Shown: in pieces, positions 11,293 to 22,500 of the stretch
How positions within the stretch are numbered: the stretch's first letter is position 1
Layout of the letters: each line of letters opens with the position of its first letter
Assembly (NCBI GenBank): GCA_009761415.1
Contig: QUOL01000005.1
Coordinates: 806,001-870,000, forward strand
Length of the DNA: 64,000 nt
Reading direction: 5' to 3'
Source of the DNA: Sarcomyxa edulis
Taxonomy: Eukaryota; Basidiomycota; Agaricomycetes; Agaricales; Mycenaceae
Notes under the pieces: generated by a model
The model's input: the letters and a program-made list of their open reading frames with translations, nothing else
What the model was told of the DNA's origin: nothing
The model's database searches: none
Program-made: the position numbers and the translations under genes

Positions 11293-12699
11293 ATGGTCTT
11301 TTCAGAGCCATTCACCACTGGACGTGCCTACCAGCTCCTTCCACGCTCCCTTTCCCTGGAGGATATTATAGAAACGAATGGCCGAGCCGAAGGTAATCCA
11401 GTAACATGTCCTCCCTTCATACTCCATACTGAATAGTAAAAACAGTCGCAGCAATGATGTTCATGATATGGGATACTGGTGAGCTACCGCAAAGTCTCGA
11501 TTTGATACAATTTGGATCTGAACTCTACGTATCTTCCAGTGATTCATGCTTCGGACGAGGTGGAATATATTTGGAAGTGCGTAGAGACTTCCGGTGCGAA
11601 TCGTTGTACTTTGGTTGATTCCTTTGTTCCCTGTAGAGGCCCGAATACTTGGGTCAAATATGTGTATATTTATGTCAGACATGTCCCCACTATAGCGCAA
11701 GCGTACGTCTGAATGATAGACGTAACGGAACTTTGTTGACGTTCTTATGATTCAGGGTGCTAGTGACGATTGCTACCAGCAGCTCTACTGGCGTAGAGTT
11801 CTCAGGACACGAATGCAAAGCATGGGCCACTATATAAGGAGTCGTCATGGTATCTACTATTTTTGCCGTGGAGCTTATTCTTGTTGCGCGGGGTAAGTTT
11901 CCTGTTCATTTTCAAGATATCAACCTCACGAACTATCAAGTATATGTCATCTATAGTAGAAGCAAGATTGTACTAAGGATGCTACTAATCCTCTTCCTAG
12001 GAGAGGTCGGCGCCATGTTGATGTCTGCTTCGAACACCGTTCTCGAGCTCCAATTTACGGCCCATTGTACAGCGATTGCTGCCCCTTCGATTTTCATGGC
12101 ATCTTGGTGTGTGGCGTAGTTCGTTTCTGTGTGTCTACTCAGACTTAGGCTCATATGTTCAGGCTCTCCTCGCTTGCATTTGAAAGCATTCTAGTTGTCC
12201 TCACTCTGTTTCGATTTGTTCGCGTTATTCAGCGCGGTAAAGGTGTGGTCTACACATTCATCAGAGATGGTATCTGGGCATTTGCGCTTCTCTTTGGTGA
12301 GTTCGTCTATCTTAGCATGATTCTCGATAAATAATTCCTTTTAAACAGTTATCTTTCTCATCAACACTCTGATGTATCAACTGGATGCACCGTCAGCAGG
12401 AGCATGTTACGCGTCAGTTGTCTAATCTATGGCTCTCACCTAGTATGTTCTATCGTTGACGTCAATACTCATAGCTGGGCATTAGCTATCGTATCATTTA
12501 CAGTAGGTCCACACATATATTCTTATATCTTTCGACCTGACAAAATTACTTGCAGGGATCTCACGTCCTTTTAAACTTGAGACAACTTGTCACTACGCCC
12601 CATGTACCGACCGGGTACAGTAGGTCTACAATCTTCTCTGCAAACCACGAAATCAGATTTAGGCACACTGAATCTCGTACTGGTAAGAGTTCCCCGTAA
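11293..12699 (+). pseudogene. DUF6533 seven-TM protein gene with an in-frame stop
   Basis: Joining short exons gives the start of a DUF6533 protein: AAMMFMIWDTVIHASDEVE, then WVKYVYIYVRHVPTIAQA, VLVTIATSSS and ECKAWATI. Later exons give GVVMVSTIFAVELILVAR, VYVIYSRSKIVLRMLLI, FRFVRVIQRGKGVVYTF, DGIWAFALLFVIFLINT and WALAIVSFTGSHVLLNL. These are the membrane helices typical of this basidiomycete family of receptor-like proteins, whose function is unknown. Between WATI and GVVMV, at 11836-11838, the frame reads TAA. No plausible intron removes it, so the gene is probably broken, unless the base is a sequencing error. The upstream start (MVFSEPFTTG at 11293) and the downstream end are uncertain. 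Splice sites elsewhere look intact, so decay would be recent. Confidence 0.6.
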
Positions 12700-13383
12700 C
12701 GCTATGCATGACATTATATTGATTGGTGTGGGTAAGGTTCGCGCTTGGAGGAGGCCGCAGATTACGACGAGCTCCTTATGGTTGATATTCATGAAATGTC
12801 TCAGGGTTGATTGCGGTTGCCCGTACGCCGTCAGAGTCTCCAGGGATTTCGACTGCGTACACCCGCTTGTACATTCCGGTGTCGACCAGACTCTTGAGGA
12901 GGGGATGCCAAACGGATCAAATGTATCACTAGTGAGGCTTATTCTTCATTTAAATAAATTCTGTCAATGCGGTGTATAGTTGACTATGTATACGGCAGAT
13001 TGGCGTTTCTTCTAGATACTTTCTTGATTGACTGGACCCTTCTTTTTCTTTCGTTCAAAGAAACCTGTTTCGGAATCCATGCCGCGTCTGAATTTGACAT
13101 TCTAACCCCCAACGAGCACAAGCCACGACACAGCTAGACATTTGCTCAAGACCCGTATTCAGCTTCTTTTCTTCATCGGTGAAGGATGTCCTCACAATGA
13201 TCTCATTGGTCGATCGCGAAGTCCACTGTTGCATTTCAAAGTCGGTACGATATGATTATCGGTCCACTTTTGCATTAAATTTTCGATGCAAGTCCCCCTC
13301 AGGAATGGGAGCCTGGAGAACACCAGTTTTTCATCGTTTACGATATGACTGTCGTATTGAGAGGTTTGTGCTCGAGTATGATT
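12700..13383. other. Intergenic flank of a transposon
   Basis: No coding signal was recognised. The ORF at 13179-13508 runs across the transposon boundary and is not a gene. Confidence 0.4.
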
Positions 13384-13492
13384 TACGGTGGCCAGGGAGT
13401 CCATGGTCTAATTTCGAATTTTTTTGGCGATTTCGCGTTCGAGCCTCACACAAATCACATTTCGCGCATCACATTTCGAGCAATCTAAGCTA
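13384..13492 (+). repeat. Left terminal inverted repeat of MITE
   Basis: 109 bp, inverted partner at 14360-14468, six transitions and no gaps between the arms. Confidence 0.9.
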
Positions 13493-14359
13493 CTATACGT
13501 TGATATAAGACGGTATACTGAATTTGTAGTCCTTTTTTCTGGTCCCTATGACCTGGATGGTACTCGGACAGCCGTAAAGATGAGGTTTGTTGACAATAAG
13601 CATGCGCTCATATGAAACTCTGGTATTAGACAGGTAGTTACATGAGGTTATCCGATAGATGGAGGTACTATGTGTGAGTGTGTACTACCAGGGAAGTTTA
13701 GGATATAGGACAGTATAGTCAAATGTACAAGCAAGCCGGCGAGCGCGTATGGATATTGCTATTGCAAGGCTAAGTCGCCAGAGTAGTGCTTCTGAATTCT
13801 CAGTTCAGACACAGAAATAAGAGATCCATATACAAATCGTAGCATAGAATGGATTGTGATGCTGACTTGATGCTGACGCGCTGACGGTCCACTAAGTACC
13901 CGACTGGATGAAGTAGGGATGCGGTTACCGGTAGGTCAAGGCAAGACCACAAGGTCACTTTCTTCTGCTTGGAAAAAATAATAGCAGACCAGCTCCCCTG
14001 TGGTTTTCAACACGCGAATTCGAGCTTTGTGTTAGCTGAGAAACGAATCGAAGATACCAGCACCGGCGACATACCTAAGGGCCTCTTCTCCTCGACTGCT
14101 CTGTCAATACCGCTCCGTGGCTGCGCTTTGCTGTGCTATGCCCTTTCTGGATAGATGGATGGTGCCAGTCTCGTACAGGAATGCATGAGAACGATAATAT
14201 ATTGGCCTGCAGCAAGCCTCAAGCTGCATGATATCGATGTGGTGCGACTCGGATGACTAATCCAGATCCTGAGTTCCTTTACTTACTCGACATTTGGGGC
14301 CCATTTGAAGCATATTATACCTTCCTAGGGAGCTAGGATGAGTAGAATGTATGTAGAAA

Positions 14360-14468
14360 TAGCTTAGGTTGCTCGAAATGTGGTGCACGAAATGTGATTT
14401 GTGTGAGACTCGAACGCGAAACCGCCAAAAAAATTCAAAATTAGACCATGGACTCCCTGGCCACCGTA
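14360..14468 (-). repeat. Right terminal inverted repeat of MITE
   Basis: 109 bp, the reverse complement of 13384-13492 apart from six transitions. The ATGATT duplication follows directly. Confidence 0.9.
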
Positions 14469-14684
14469 ATGATTAGAGCTTGAGGAAGGAACATGGCATG
14501 AGAACTTGAAATTCAAATGAGTGCATGATTCCGACGCGACGTGTCAGTCGTGGCGAACAACTCTCACTGGCAGCCCGATCTCTACTTCTTTCTCCCATTC
14601 CTCTTGCTTCACTTACATCTCGGCTCACTTCTTCATTTGTGGACTACGGCGATATCTGTAGCTTCTATCGCTTTCACGACATAC

Positions 14685-17600
14685 ATGAGCCCCCGAAAAA
14701 AGCTATGTGCTAGGAAGGCGACTTGGCTTGCGTTCGGTCTCATAGCCCTTGCGAGCGCTGCTGTCTCTGCAACAAATGAGGAGACATTGTCAAGACAGAA
14801 CGATGCAACTACCTCAAATATACCATTACCAGACGTACGCACCAAGTTTTGCTCGGGAGGTCTGGCTTATATGAATGACTGGTCTGATCATGCAGGCACC
14901 GACTGCAAGTGCGATCGCAACGACTTGGAATGCAATTCCACCACAAGACCCGGAGGACGACCTTGGCCTCGAGAACAATCATATAATAGAGGTCAGTCTG
15001 TAGCCATAAACCCACTGTCACGAAGCTGACTTGATTTCATAGGTCCCTCCGGAAGCTGTTTCTCAGCAGGAGCTCGACCAGACAGCAGAAGGTGAGCTCG
15101 ACAGTCTTGACGGTCCGTTTCAATAGATTGACGAATCAACGACAGCCTCCCGTGCATTCAAACATGCACTATCTACCCTATCCACCCTTACAGCAGCCCA
15201 ACCCGCATCACATACCCAAGGCGCATTTCCCTTCTCCCATTCTGTCTCGAATTCAAACTCGAACTCGAACTCGAACTCGTTCTCAAACTCTCTTCTCTCA
15301 TCTCTTCTCCCGAACGTGAATATTCAAGGTCAAGGGCCATTAGGCAGCATCATCCGAATTGTGATACGGCTTCACCAGCAAACATCTCTCTTAAGGGACA
15401 AGCTTTTTGGGCTCGGTCTGGGCGGTGCCTCTAGGAAAAAGGAAGATGAACTCCGCGGAAAGGCTATCAAAGTGGTTGATCTGTTACAACATTCTGCTGA
15501 ACTTGGAAATTTGGATGCGCTATGGACGCTCGCGCAGATTAGTCTGGTAAGTTGATCAGACTCGGAGTACGACTCTCGCACATGTTCTCATTCCTGTCTC
15601 CTATCCACAGTTCCCTCCAACGCCTCATTTTCCATCATCCCCTGACCTGGCTTTCGAATCGCTCTCTACTCATGCATCTATGACAGGCAATGCGTCGTCC
15701 CAAGCGCTCCTCGCTTTCTTCTATTCCACTGGATACAGTTCTCGTATCAGTCCTTTTTATGATGGTCAAATTGCACCCTCGATAACTCCAGACGTAGACC
15801 AGGCCATTGCGCAACTCTACTACACTTTCGCAGCCCATTCCGGTTCCAAAGCGGCCCAAATGGCCTTGGGCTATCGTTACTGGTCAGGTATTGGGACACT
15901 CGAAGATTGTGGAAGGGCCTTGGATTGGTATCGTTCTGCTAGCGAACAATGTGAGTCTATCAAGTATACAGTATCCTCGATGATATTCATGATGCAATGA
16001 TATAGCCATGGCCAAGTTCCTTTCTGGACCTCCAGGCGGTCGCACTCTTCCCCATACTCCTACCCGTCTCTCGGATCTCGTAGGCGGTGTGTACGGACCT
16101 GGCGCGAGTGTCGCTAGCACTGGATTGAACACGCAAAGACCAGCTGTCAAAGCTGGAATGGCGATGGCTGCGGGAGAGACATGGGCTGACGTACTGGAAT
16201 ATCATCTTGTGAGTCCTCATTTAGCCGATCGATTTGTATACTTCACTCATGCACTTGCAGTTCAACGCAGACCGTGGCGAGACGGACTTTGCTTATCGAC
16301 TTGGCAAGATCTTCTACCAGGGAAGTATCTATGCTTCTCATGGGGGCATAGCATCTGGTAGCGAAGGTGTTGGAGCGATTCCTCGCGATTATGCTAGAGC
16401 TAGGTATTATTTTTTGAAGATTGCTCGACAGGTCTGGCCTCGTGATCCACCCAACCCTTTGCATTATACGCCGGCTGCAATCAAACAGGATGCTAGTCAG
16501 GTCCCGGTGGGGTACGCAGCGGCCAGTGCGGCATACTTGGGACGCATGTACCTGCGGGGAGAAGGCGTGAAGAAGGATCCGGCCACGGCCAAAATGTGGT
16601 TTGAGAGGGGGAGGGAGTATGGAGACCGGGAGTGTCATAATGGGATGGGGATCATCTTCAGGGATGGGCTGGTTGGTGGCAAGGTTGATGTTGCGAAGGC
16701 TCTGGTAGAGTTTGGCAAGGCAGCGGAAGGGGAGTTGGCGGAAGCTGAGGTCAATCTGGGGAAATACTACTTCAGTATGTGGACCTTCATATTTCCTGTC
16801 GAGGCAAAGACTGATTATATTTATGGTTTGGACTCGATATAGATCGCGGTGAGGTCAAGCTGGCGACACCCTTATTCGAGTCTGCAATCCGACACGGGTC
16901 ACCGTTCGAGGCGTATTACTATCTCGGAGAAATATATGCTTCGCAAGCCGCCAATACGGCATTGCCTGAACACTTCTTGGCCAGCTCTTGCGCTATGGCT
17001 GTCAGCTTCCATAAACTTGTTGCGGAGCGGGGTGTATGGGGTGACGATTTATTGAGAGATGCAGAGATTGATTGGATGAGTGGTACCGATCGAGGAAAGG
17101 AGATGGCCATGCTGAAATGGTGGATGGCGGCTGAGAGAGGATCTGAAGTGGCGCAAAATAATTTGGCGTTTGTCCTTGATCAAGGTTTGTTTCCGTTGTC
17201 TTTCCCTGCTTTCGTCTTGACTGACTGGAAGCTACTTCTTTCGACTAACAGACAAGAGTATCTTACGACTTACGCGATTCTCACCTATGACACCATCTAA
17301 CGAGACTGCGAGATTGGCACTGACGCAGTGGACGCGCTCGGCTGCTCAACGCAACGTTGATGCTCTGGTAAAGGTCGGAGACTATTACTATCACGGACTG
17401 GGCGTTTCCGAGGATTCGGAAGCTGGGAGGCTAGAGAAAGCAGCAAAATATTATCAGTCTGCCGCTGATACTCAGTTGAGTGCACTGGCGATGTGGAACC
17501 TGGGATGGATGTACGAAAATGGTGTTGGTGTCCCCCAGGTATAGCCTCTTCGACTTTGAAATGCCAAAATCTTACGTTTGTTTCCAGGACTTCCATCTTG

Positions 17601-18412
17601 CGAAAAGACACTACGATTTAGCATTGGAGACGAACTCAGAGGCTTATTTGCCTGTTCTATTGTCTCTTGGTAAACTATATATCCGGAGCATCTGGCACAC
17701 ACTCCTTGGTGGAAAGGGAGGTCTAAACATTTGGGATCTCGACGAAGACGAGACTCGTAAGCTGCGTTCCACTTTCGAATATATAGGTTGATGCTGACAC
17801 CCATGCTTATCCAGTATTTGCCAATGTTCAAACAAAATCTACCTCTGACGGACGGGAAATCGATGAGGGCGTGCGGACAGACAGTGCTAGTGAAGAGCCT
17901 ACAGTGGAAGAAGAAGTGCACGTGGAGAAGGATGATGGACCATGGTATCTAGGCAAGGCCAAAGAAGAGTTTCATCGACGAAGACGCGGGCAAGAGGGAA
18001 GCAAACAAGAGCGTCTTGGAGAGGAAGATCCTGTACAGGTTGGCGCTTCTCTCTGAATATCGTCAACCCTCCACTAAGTTGCTCGTCTATTTAGTGGGCG
18101 AGAGATCGCCGAAATGCTGAGCAAGAACGAGACAGTGATTTCGGGCCAGAAGATTACTTTGAGGGTTCGTTGCGTGGCGGCAATCGGGAGCGGGAGAACG
18201 ACGCGGATGAATTCCAGGAGACGATTTTGTTGGTTCTGCTCTGTCTTGCGGTGTCTATCCTGCTCTACTTGCGAACGCGGCTAGTAGATCGCATGCGTCG
18301 GGATCAGCAGCAGCAGGGCCCCAACGCGAACGAGCCACAACCTCAGGCAGAGAGAGGTGTATTCCCTCCTCCTGGTGACCCGGCTCAAGCTGACTGGGCG
18401 ATACTTCGATGA
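14685..18412 (+). CDS. hrd3: HRD3/SEL1L-like ER-associated degradation protein
   Basis: Multi-exon gene. The start MSPRKKLCARKATW leads into a hydrophobic signal segment (LAFGLIALASAAVSA). Exons then run VPPEAVSQQELDQTAE, a Ser/Asn run (SNSNSNSNSNS, near 15250), and a long series of Sel1 repeats. Clear units are ALGYRYWSGIG, YLGRMYLRGEGVKKDPATA, VGDYYYHGLGVSEDSEA and NLGWMYENGVGVPQ. Near the C-terminus, FQETILLVLLCLAVSILLYL is a single membrane helix, followed by a Gln/Pro-rich tail. A signal peptide, Sel1 repeats in the lumen and one C-terminal helix define HRD3/SEL1L. That protein recruits misfolded ER proteins to the HRD1 ubiquitin ligase in the ER membrane. The 14541 methionine upstream in the same frame would place a second hydrophobic stretch before the signal peptide and is less likely. 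Confidence 0.9.
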
Positions 18413-18697
18413 TGGGCAGATGTAAACTACATATGTATGGGTCTAGCAATAATGTTCACTTCAGAGTTGCCACGTTCTGTACAATGGACGGCAATGTCGA
18501 TATAAATAAATCTGAGCAAGTAAGAGAGCACCGCCACAGGTGATTAAGCGCTCATCATCTCTGGCAAGGCACAAGATCTTTATTTTCGGTTTTTGATCTA
18601 CTCGAAAACAAAGTATCGTGCGGGACACCACCATTCATTGTTCTTACGCTTCATCATTGAAACTTTCGGGATTTAGCCTGTTTCGGTTCATCTTCCC

Positions 18698-19678
18698 ATG
18701 ACCTTCGAATTCAGCTCGCTCGAGCCGCAGATCCGACAGATTCTCTCTGCTCCTGGAACGGACTTGACCACTATCAGTGCAAAACGCGTCCGACGTGCAC
18801 TTTTGGAACTTGACTCGACTTTGACACCGGAATTCTTGAAGGAGAACAAAGAGGATGTGGACAGGATAATAGGTATAGTTTTCGAGGAGATTCAAGAACA
18901 GGCGACTGGCGGAAGTGAAGAGGTACGGGAGGAATCTGAGAATGCTGTTCATGAATCGCGGAAAAGAAAACAAGAAGAAGAGATGCAAGTCCAAGGACAG
19001 AAGCAGGAGGAGAAGGACGAGTTGCCACCGACCAAGAAAGCCAAGAAAGTGGCTAAGACCGGTAACGAACTTAGTGGCGACGCGGAACTTGCACGACAAT
19101 TGTCTAGCGAGATAAACGCTCGCTCGACGCGAGGAGCTGGTAAGAGTCGCGCAGGAGCGAACGGAACAGCGAAGAAGGGAGCCAGACAGAAGAAGAAGAG
19201 TGCTGCGACGGTGGACTCGGATGATGGCGAGAGCGAAGAGGAAGGGGGCAAAAAGACAAAAAAGCCGAGGAAGAAACCAGCAGGCGAGAAGAAAGAAGGA
19301 GGTACTGCGAAGGGTGGATTTGCGAAAGAATATGTGTTGAGGTATAATTTCGAGGCTTTTCTCCTCTCTTCGCCGTTATTCATGTTGTTCTGTATCACAG
19401 TGCGCCATTATCTGCTCTCCTTGAAGTCGACAAACTCTCGCGTCCACAAGTTGTGAAACGACTATGGGACTACATCAAGGGTAATGAGCTACAGAATCCA
19501 AGCAACCGACGTGAAATCCTGTGCGACGAGAGATTTAGAGCTGTTTTCAGTGTTGACAAACTGAATATGTTCAAGATGAACCAAGTTCTGGGACAGTAAG
19601 CCCCCTTCGTATCTTTCGTAATCTCCTGAGCTGATTTCGAATGGCCGACCTAGACACCTCCACGAAACCGAGGGATGA
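18698..19678 (+). CDS. DEK-C and SWIB/MDM2 domain protein (UAF30/TRI1-like)
   Basis: The first exon encodes a DEK-C-like helical domain (residues about 5-65: LEPQIRQILSAPGTDLTTIS and RRALLELD), then a Lys/Glu-rich disordered region with several runs of basic residues. Splicing near 19341-19400 joins EYVL to SAPLSALLEVDKLSRPQVVK. This opens a SWIB fold that continues RLWDYIKGNELQNPSNRREI and DKLNMFKMNQVLG. A last splice at about 19597-19652 adds QHLHETEG and the stop. The yeast relatives UAF30 and TRI1 have the same order of domains; UAF30 is part of the RNA polymerase I upstream activation factor. A nuclear, chromatin or rDNA-transcription role is inferred. Confidence 0.85.
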
Positions 19679-20717
19679 CGCTGTTTCATTATTCGTCTGT
19701 TTCTGGCATATGCTGTATCGATTGTGCTCGCGTCTCATCCCATTGGAAGCTCGTAAATGTCCATTTCGTCACGATTCTTACATTCTTATCTTATTTGTCG
19801 CGTCGCAATTCGGTTTCAAGTCCATATATCCCTCTCCTATCCATCCACGTCTTCGACCGTCTATACTCTTATCCTTAGCTGCAAATAGTTGAATATGTCC
19901 CTAAAGACAGTTCCAGAAGTACTTATTACATCCATCCTCTTAGTGTACGATTAGAGTATACGTTGACTCGCAATATCATCCTTCACCTAGGCAGGAGACC
20001 TTCCTTGCTGTCTTTAGATCGGTCATGTATCAAATCGGTTCAGGACTTGACTTGGATAGCTCACGCTGACGCGTGTCAATCATAGCTTGAGTCATGGCCG
20101 TTTGCATTTGAGCTAAGCTTAGCACCGCACACACGCCGCAAGATACCCGGTCATTCCGTCACTCGAACATCCGCGACGACGCTAGACTATCCAATTTTCA
20201 TGATTTGTATCTCTTGCATTATTTTCTTGGGACTTAGCGCACCTTGACTAGAACTAGTTGAGCGAACTGCAATTTCTGAACGACGCGTACGTATCACGTG
20301 GATCTTTACATTTCCGTTTTGGGCGTCGTCTGGACTTGGAGCAGCAAAGTCGGAGGCATAAGGTTTTGTGGGAGAAGATGCATGAAATGGGGAGCCGATG
20401 GACTAGAGACAGCATGTATACACATCGAAATCATGATACCGGTATGAAACTTGATTCAATCTAACAGCAAGAACAGTTGTCCTGTTCTTGCTGTTAGCGT
20501 CTATTCATCACCGGGCGCGCTGTACCCAAGTCCTCGGGTTGGAAGGCTTGATTGTATAGTCATCATTCATAACAGTTCATTGTGGCGCGTGGTCGGTATA
20601 CGAGGAGCGAGTTGCAATCGAGCGCGTCCGTTGAGCTTCTAGAATCGACAGTATAAGTATGTATGGACTGAGAGACGGTCAAGATATTTCACCCATCGCT
20701 GTCAATCTCCACGAACG
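19679..20717. other. Intergenic with one perfect hairpin
   Basis: No coding signal was recognised apart from chance frames. A perfect inverted repeat sits at 20461-20497. Confidence 0.4.
20461..20497. repeat. Perfect 16-bp inverted repeat, 5-nt loop
   Basis: Arms CTAACAGCAAGAACAG and its exact reverse complement, separated by TTGTC. It lies about 220 bp upstream of the methyltransferase-like gene. Function unknown. Confidence 0.9.
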
Positions 20718-21447
20718 ATGTTCAACGCAACCCTCCTCATCATCATTGCTGTATCAGTGCATCTCGTGAACACGCCACCCAATGCACCTGCGGCAAAGAA
20801 AGAACGTATTGACCTTCAAAACCTATTCGACAAGACTGTCCGGGGAGTAGCATTCTGTATGAAGGTGAATACTTCGCTTCGCTTTGAGGTTGAGCCCTGA
20901 CAAAGATATTTGACAGAGCATGGTATGGCTTGTGGCCATATGTGCCATTCTCGCGTCGTATGCTGCGACGGAGAGTTCGATACGACACGTTGTCGGTCCT
21001 TATCCGTGCCCAGCAATACAGACGATGCAACCTGGACTGCTGGCAGGAGCCGCAATGTCACTAACCGGTTCCGTGGTGAGGTTGTGGTCCTACAGGACTA
21101 TGGGAAGTCTCTATACATTCGAAGTATCCATCCGGCACCAGCACAAGCTCGTAACGACTGGGCCTTACGCGTACGTTCGACACCCAGGGTATATCAGCGG
21201 GTATATGACCTTTATCGGGGCCAGTTTGGGATTATTCTGGCGTGGGGCATGGTTGATGGAATGCGGTGTGATGAATCGAGGAGGAGTGTTCCTCTCTGCA
21301 ATCTGGTACATCAAGTGCGGTTGGATATTCGTGAATAGCTATAAGCGGATCGTAAAAGAGGATAGAGAGCTTGGAAAAATGTTCGGGAGGGCCTGGGAGG
21401 AATACGCGCAGAGGGTGCCATATACGCTTGTCCCTGGAGTAATTTGA
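20718..21447 (+). CDS. Isoprenylcysteine O-methyltransferase-like membrane enzyme
   Basis: Two exons. The first encodes MFNATLLIIIAVSVHLVNT, ending FCMK. The intron at about 20867-20916 leads into SMVWLVAICAILASYAAT. The C-terminal half carries the family signature: HQHKLVTTGPYAYVRHPGY, two more hydrophobic segments, then EDRELGKMFGRAWEEYAQRV followed by PYTLVPGV. Known ICMT enzymes use S-adenosylmethionine to methylate the prenylated C-terminal cysteine of CaaX proteins in the ER membrane. Basidiomycetes often have several small members like this one, so the substrate is not certain. At about 225 residues it is of usual length. Confidence 0.85.
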
Positions 21448-22500
21448 AAATTATTAGGAGTCATAGACCAGTACAGGGCACAACGACGCGACCAAACTGT
21501 CATAGTTGTAGATGGAGATTAAGAGCTGTCTGGTGTTGTATGAGCAAGGAATAGTGCCTTTGTTGGGTGCATCTCGATGTCGAAATTCTGGATGGACTTG
21601 AGGTTTGGAGGCAAGATGCAGGAGACAAACTGAGTCGAGTCGATCAGACATGCTTTTCGTGTTTTTTCTACTCCTCTGAGTCCTCTCAAATCACTCAGCT
21701 GGTTGGCGCAAGCTACTTGGAGGTCCTACCATTGTATGGATAATTTCTTCGGATGGCACAAATGGGACTCTCAAGATGGCGATTTATATCGAAAGTACCC
21801 TTAGCTTCGCCTTCGCAGACTCGAGCTCGACTTCGGTTTTATCTGCTATGACATGGAAGTAAGTATGTTCATCTGAATACCCTCGAAACTAGCCTAGGGT
21901 CAGTTGGCAGACGATTCAGCTTTGTGTATGAGTGGCCTGGAGGGTGCAGCATTTTCGAGTACGGGAACAGAAGAAGATTGCTCAGAAGTAGGTTTCTTAC
22001 TCTCGACTATCGGCGTACTCAGACAAACCATCTCTAGATAGTATATCCAGACATCTCACCAACAGTTTAGTACTCAGGAAGAGCTCTCCCAAAGAATTCG
22101 GTTCGTGTCACAGGTCATTCTGATATTGTTATGCGAAGTGACCTACTATCATCATCGCTCATGGGCTCCCTTCTCGCAGAAGAACAGTGGAAAATGTGAG
22201 CTACATCCGTTTCCAACCCAGGAAAGACAGGAAAACGCGTCGGACGATCGACGATCGACGTCGGACGAGGTCCGCTTCATGTCAGCCTCCGTCGCACAAA
22301 AGCTACACGTGAGCACGCGACGCGATCCTGGCCTGAGGCTGACGAGGCTGACTTGAGGCTGACCAGTCTGTTTCCAAACCAAGCGATCGACGGGGCTTCA
22401 GGACTATAAAATCCAGTCCTGTCCACCGTTACCTTCCCCCATCTTCTTCCACCTACCACAACAGTGCTAGAACTCTTATCGATAACCAACATCCAACTTC
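21448..22500. other. Intergenic, promoter of the 22.5-kb gene
   Basis: No gene seen. Short direct repeats of GACGATC lie near 22240-22256. A TATA box is present close to the next gene. Confidence 0.4.
22405..22410 (+). promoter_or_regulatory. TATA box
   Basis: TATAAA, 91 bp upstream of the ATG at 22501 and followed by a pyrimidine-rich leader, as is common in fungal promoters. Confidence 0.5.

Larger units (their letters stand above)
13384..14468. mobile_element. Non-autonomous DNA transposon (MITE-like), 1085 bp
   Basis: The two ends are inverted copies of each other over 109 bp, starting TACGGTGGCCAGGGAGTCC, with six mismatches that are all transitions. The element is flanked on both sides by the direct repeat ATGATT (13378-13383 and 14469-14474), read as a 6-bp target-site duplication. 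The roughly 870-bp interior has no transposase; its longest frame is about 60 residues. A plain TA duplication, if the outer TA is not counted in the repeat, is the alternative. Long inverted ends with a 6-bp duplication do not settle the superfamily: Mutator-like and Dada-like elements are possible, and Tc1/mariner if TA is the true duplication. Confidence 0.85.

Noticed and set aside
13386..14466. Reading the MITE as a Tc1/mariner-type element with TA duplication
   Set aside because: The outer TA is shared by both inverted arms and is followed by a matching 6-bp direct repeat, which fits better. Kept only as the alternative.
18949..19398. 149-residue Phe/Ser/Pro-rich minus-strand frame
   Set aside because: It is the complement of the Lys/Glu-rich part of the SWIB protein exon.
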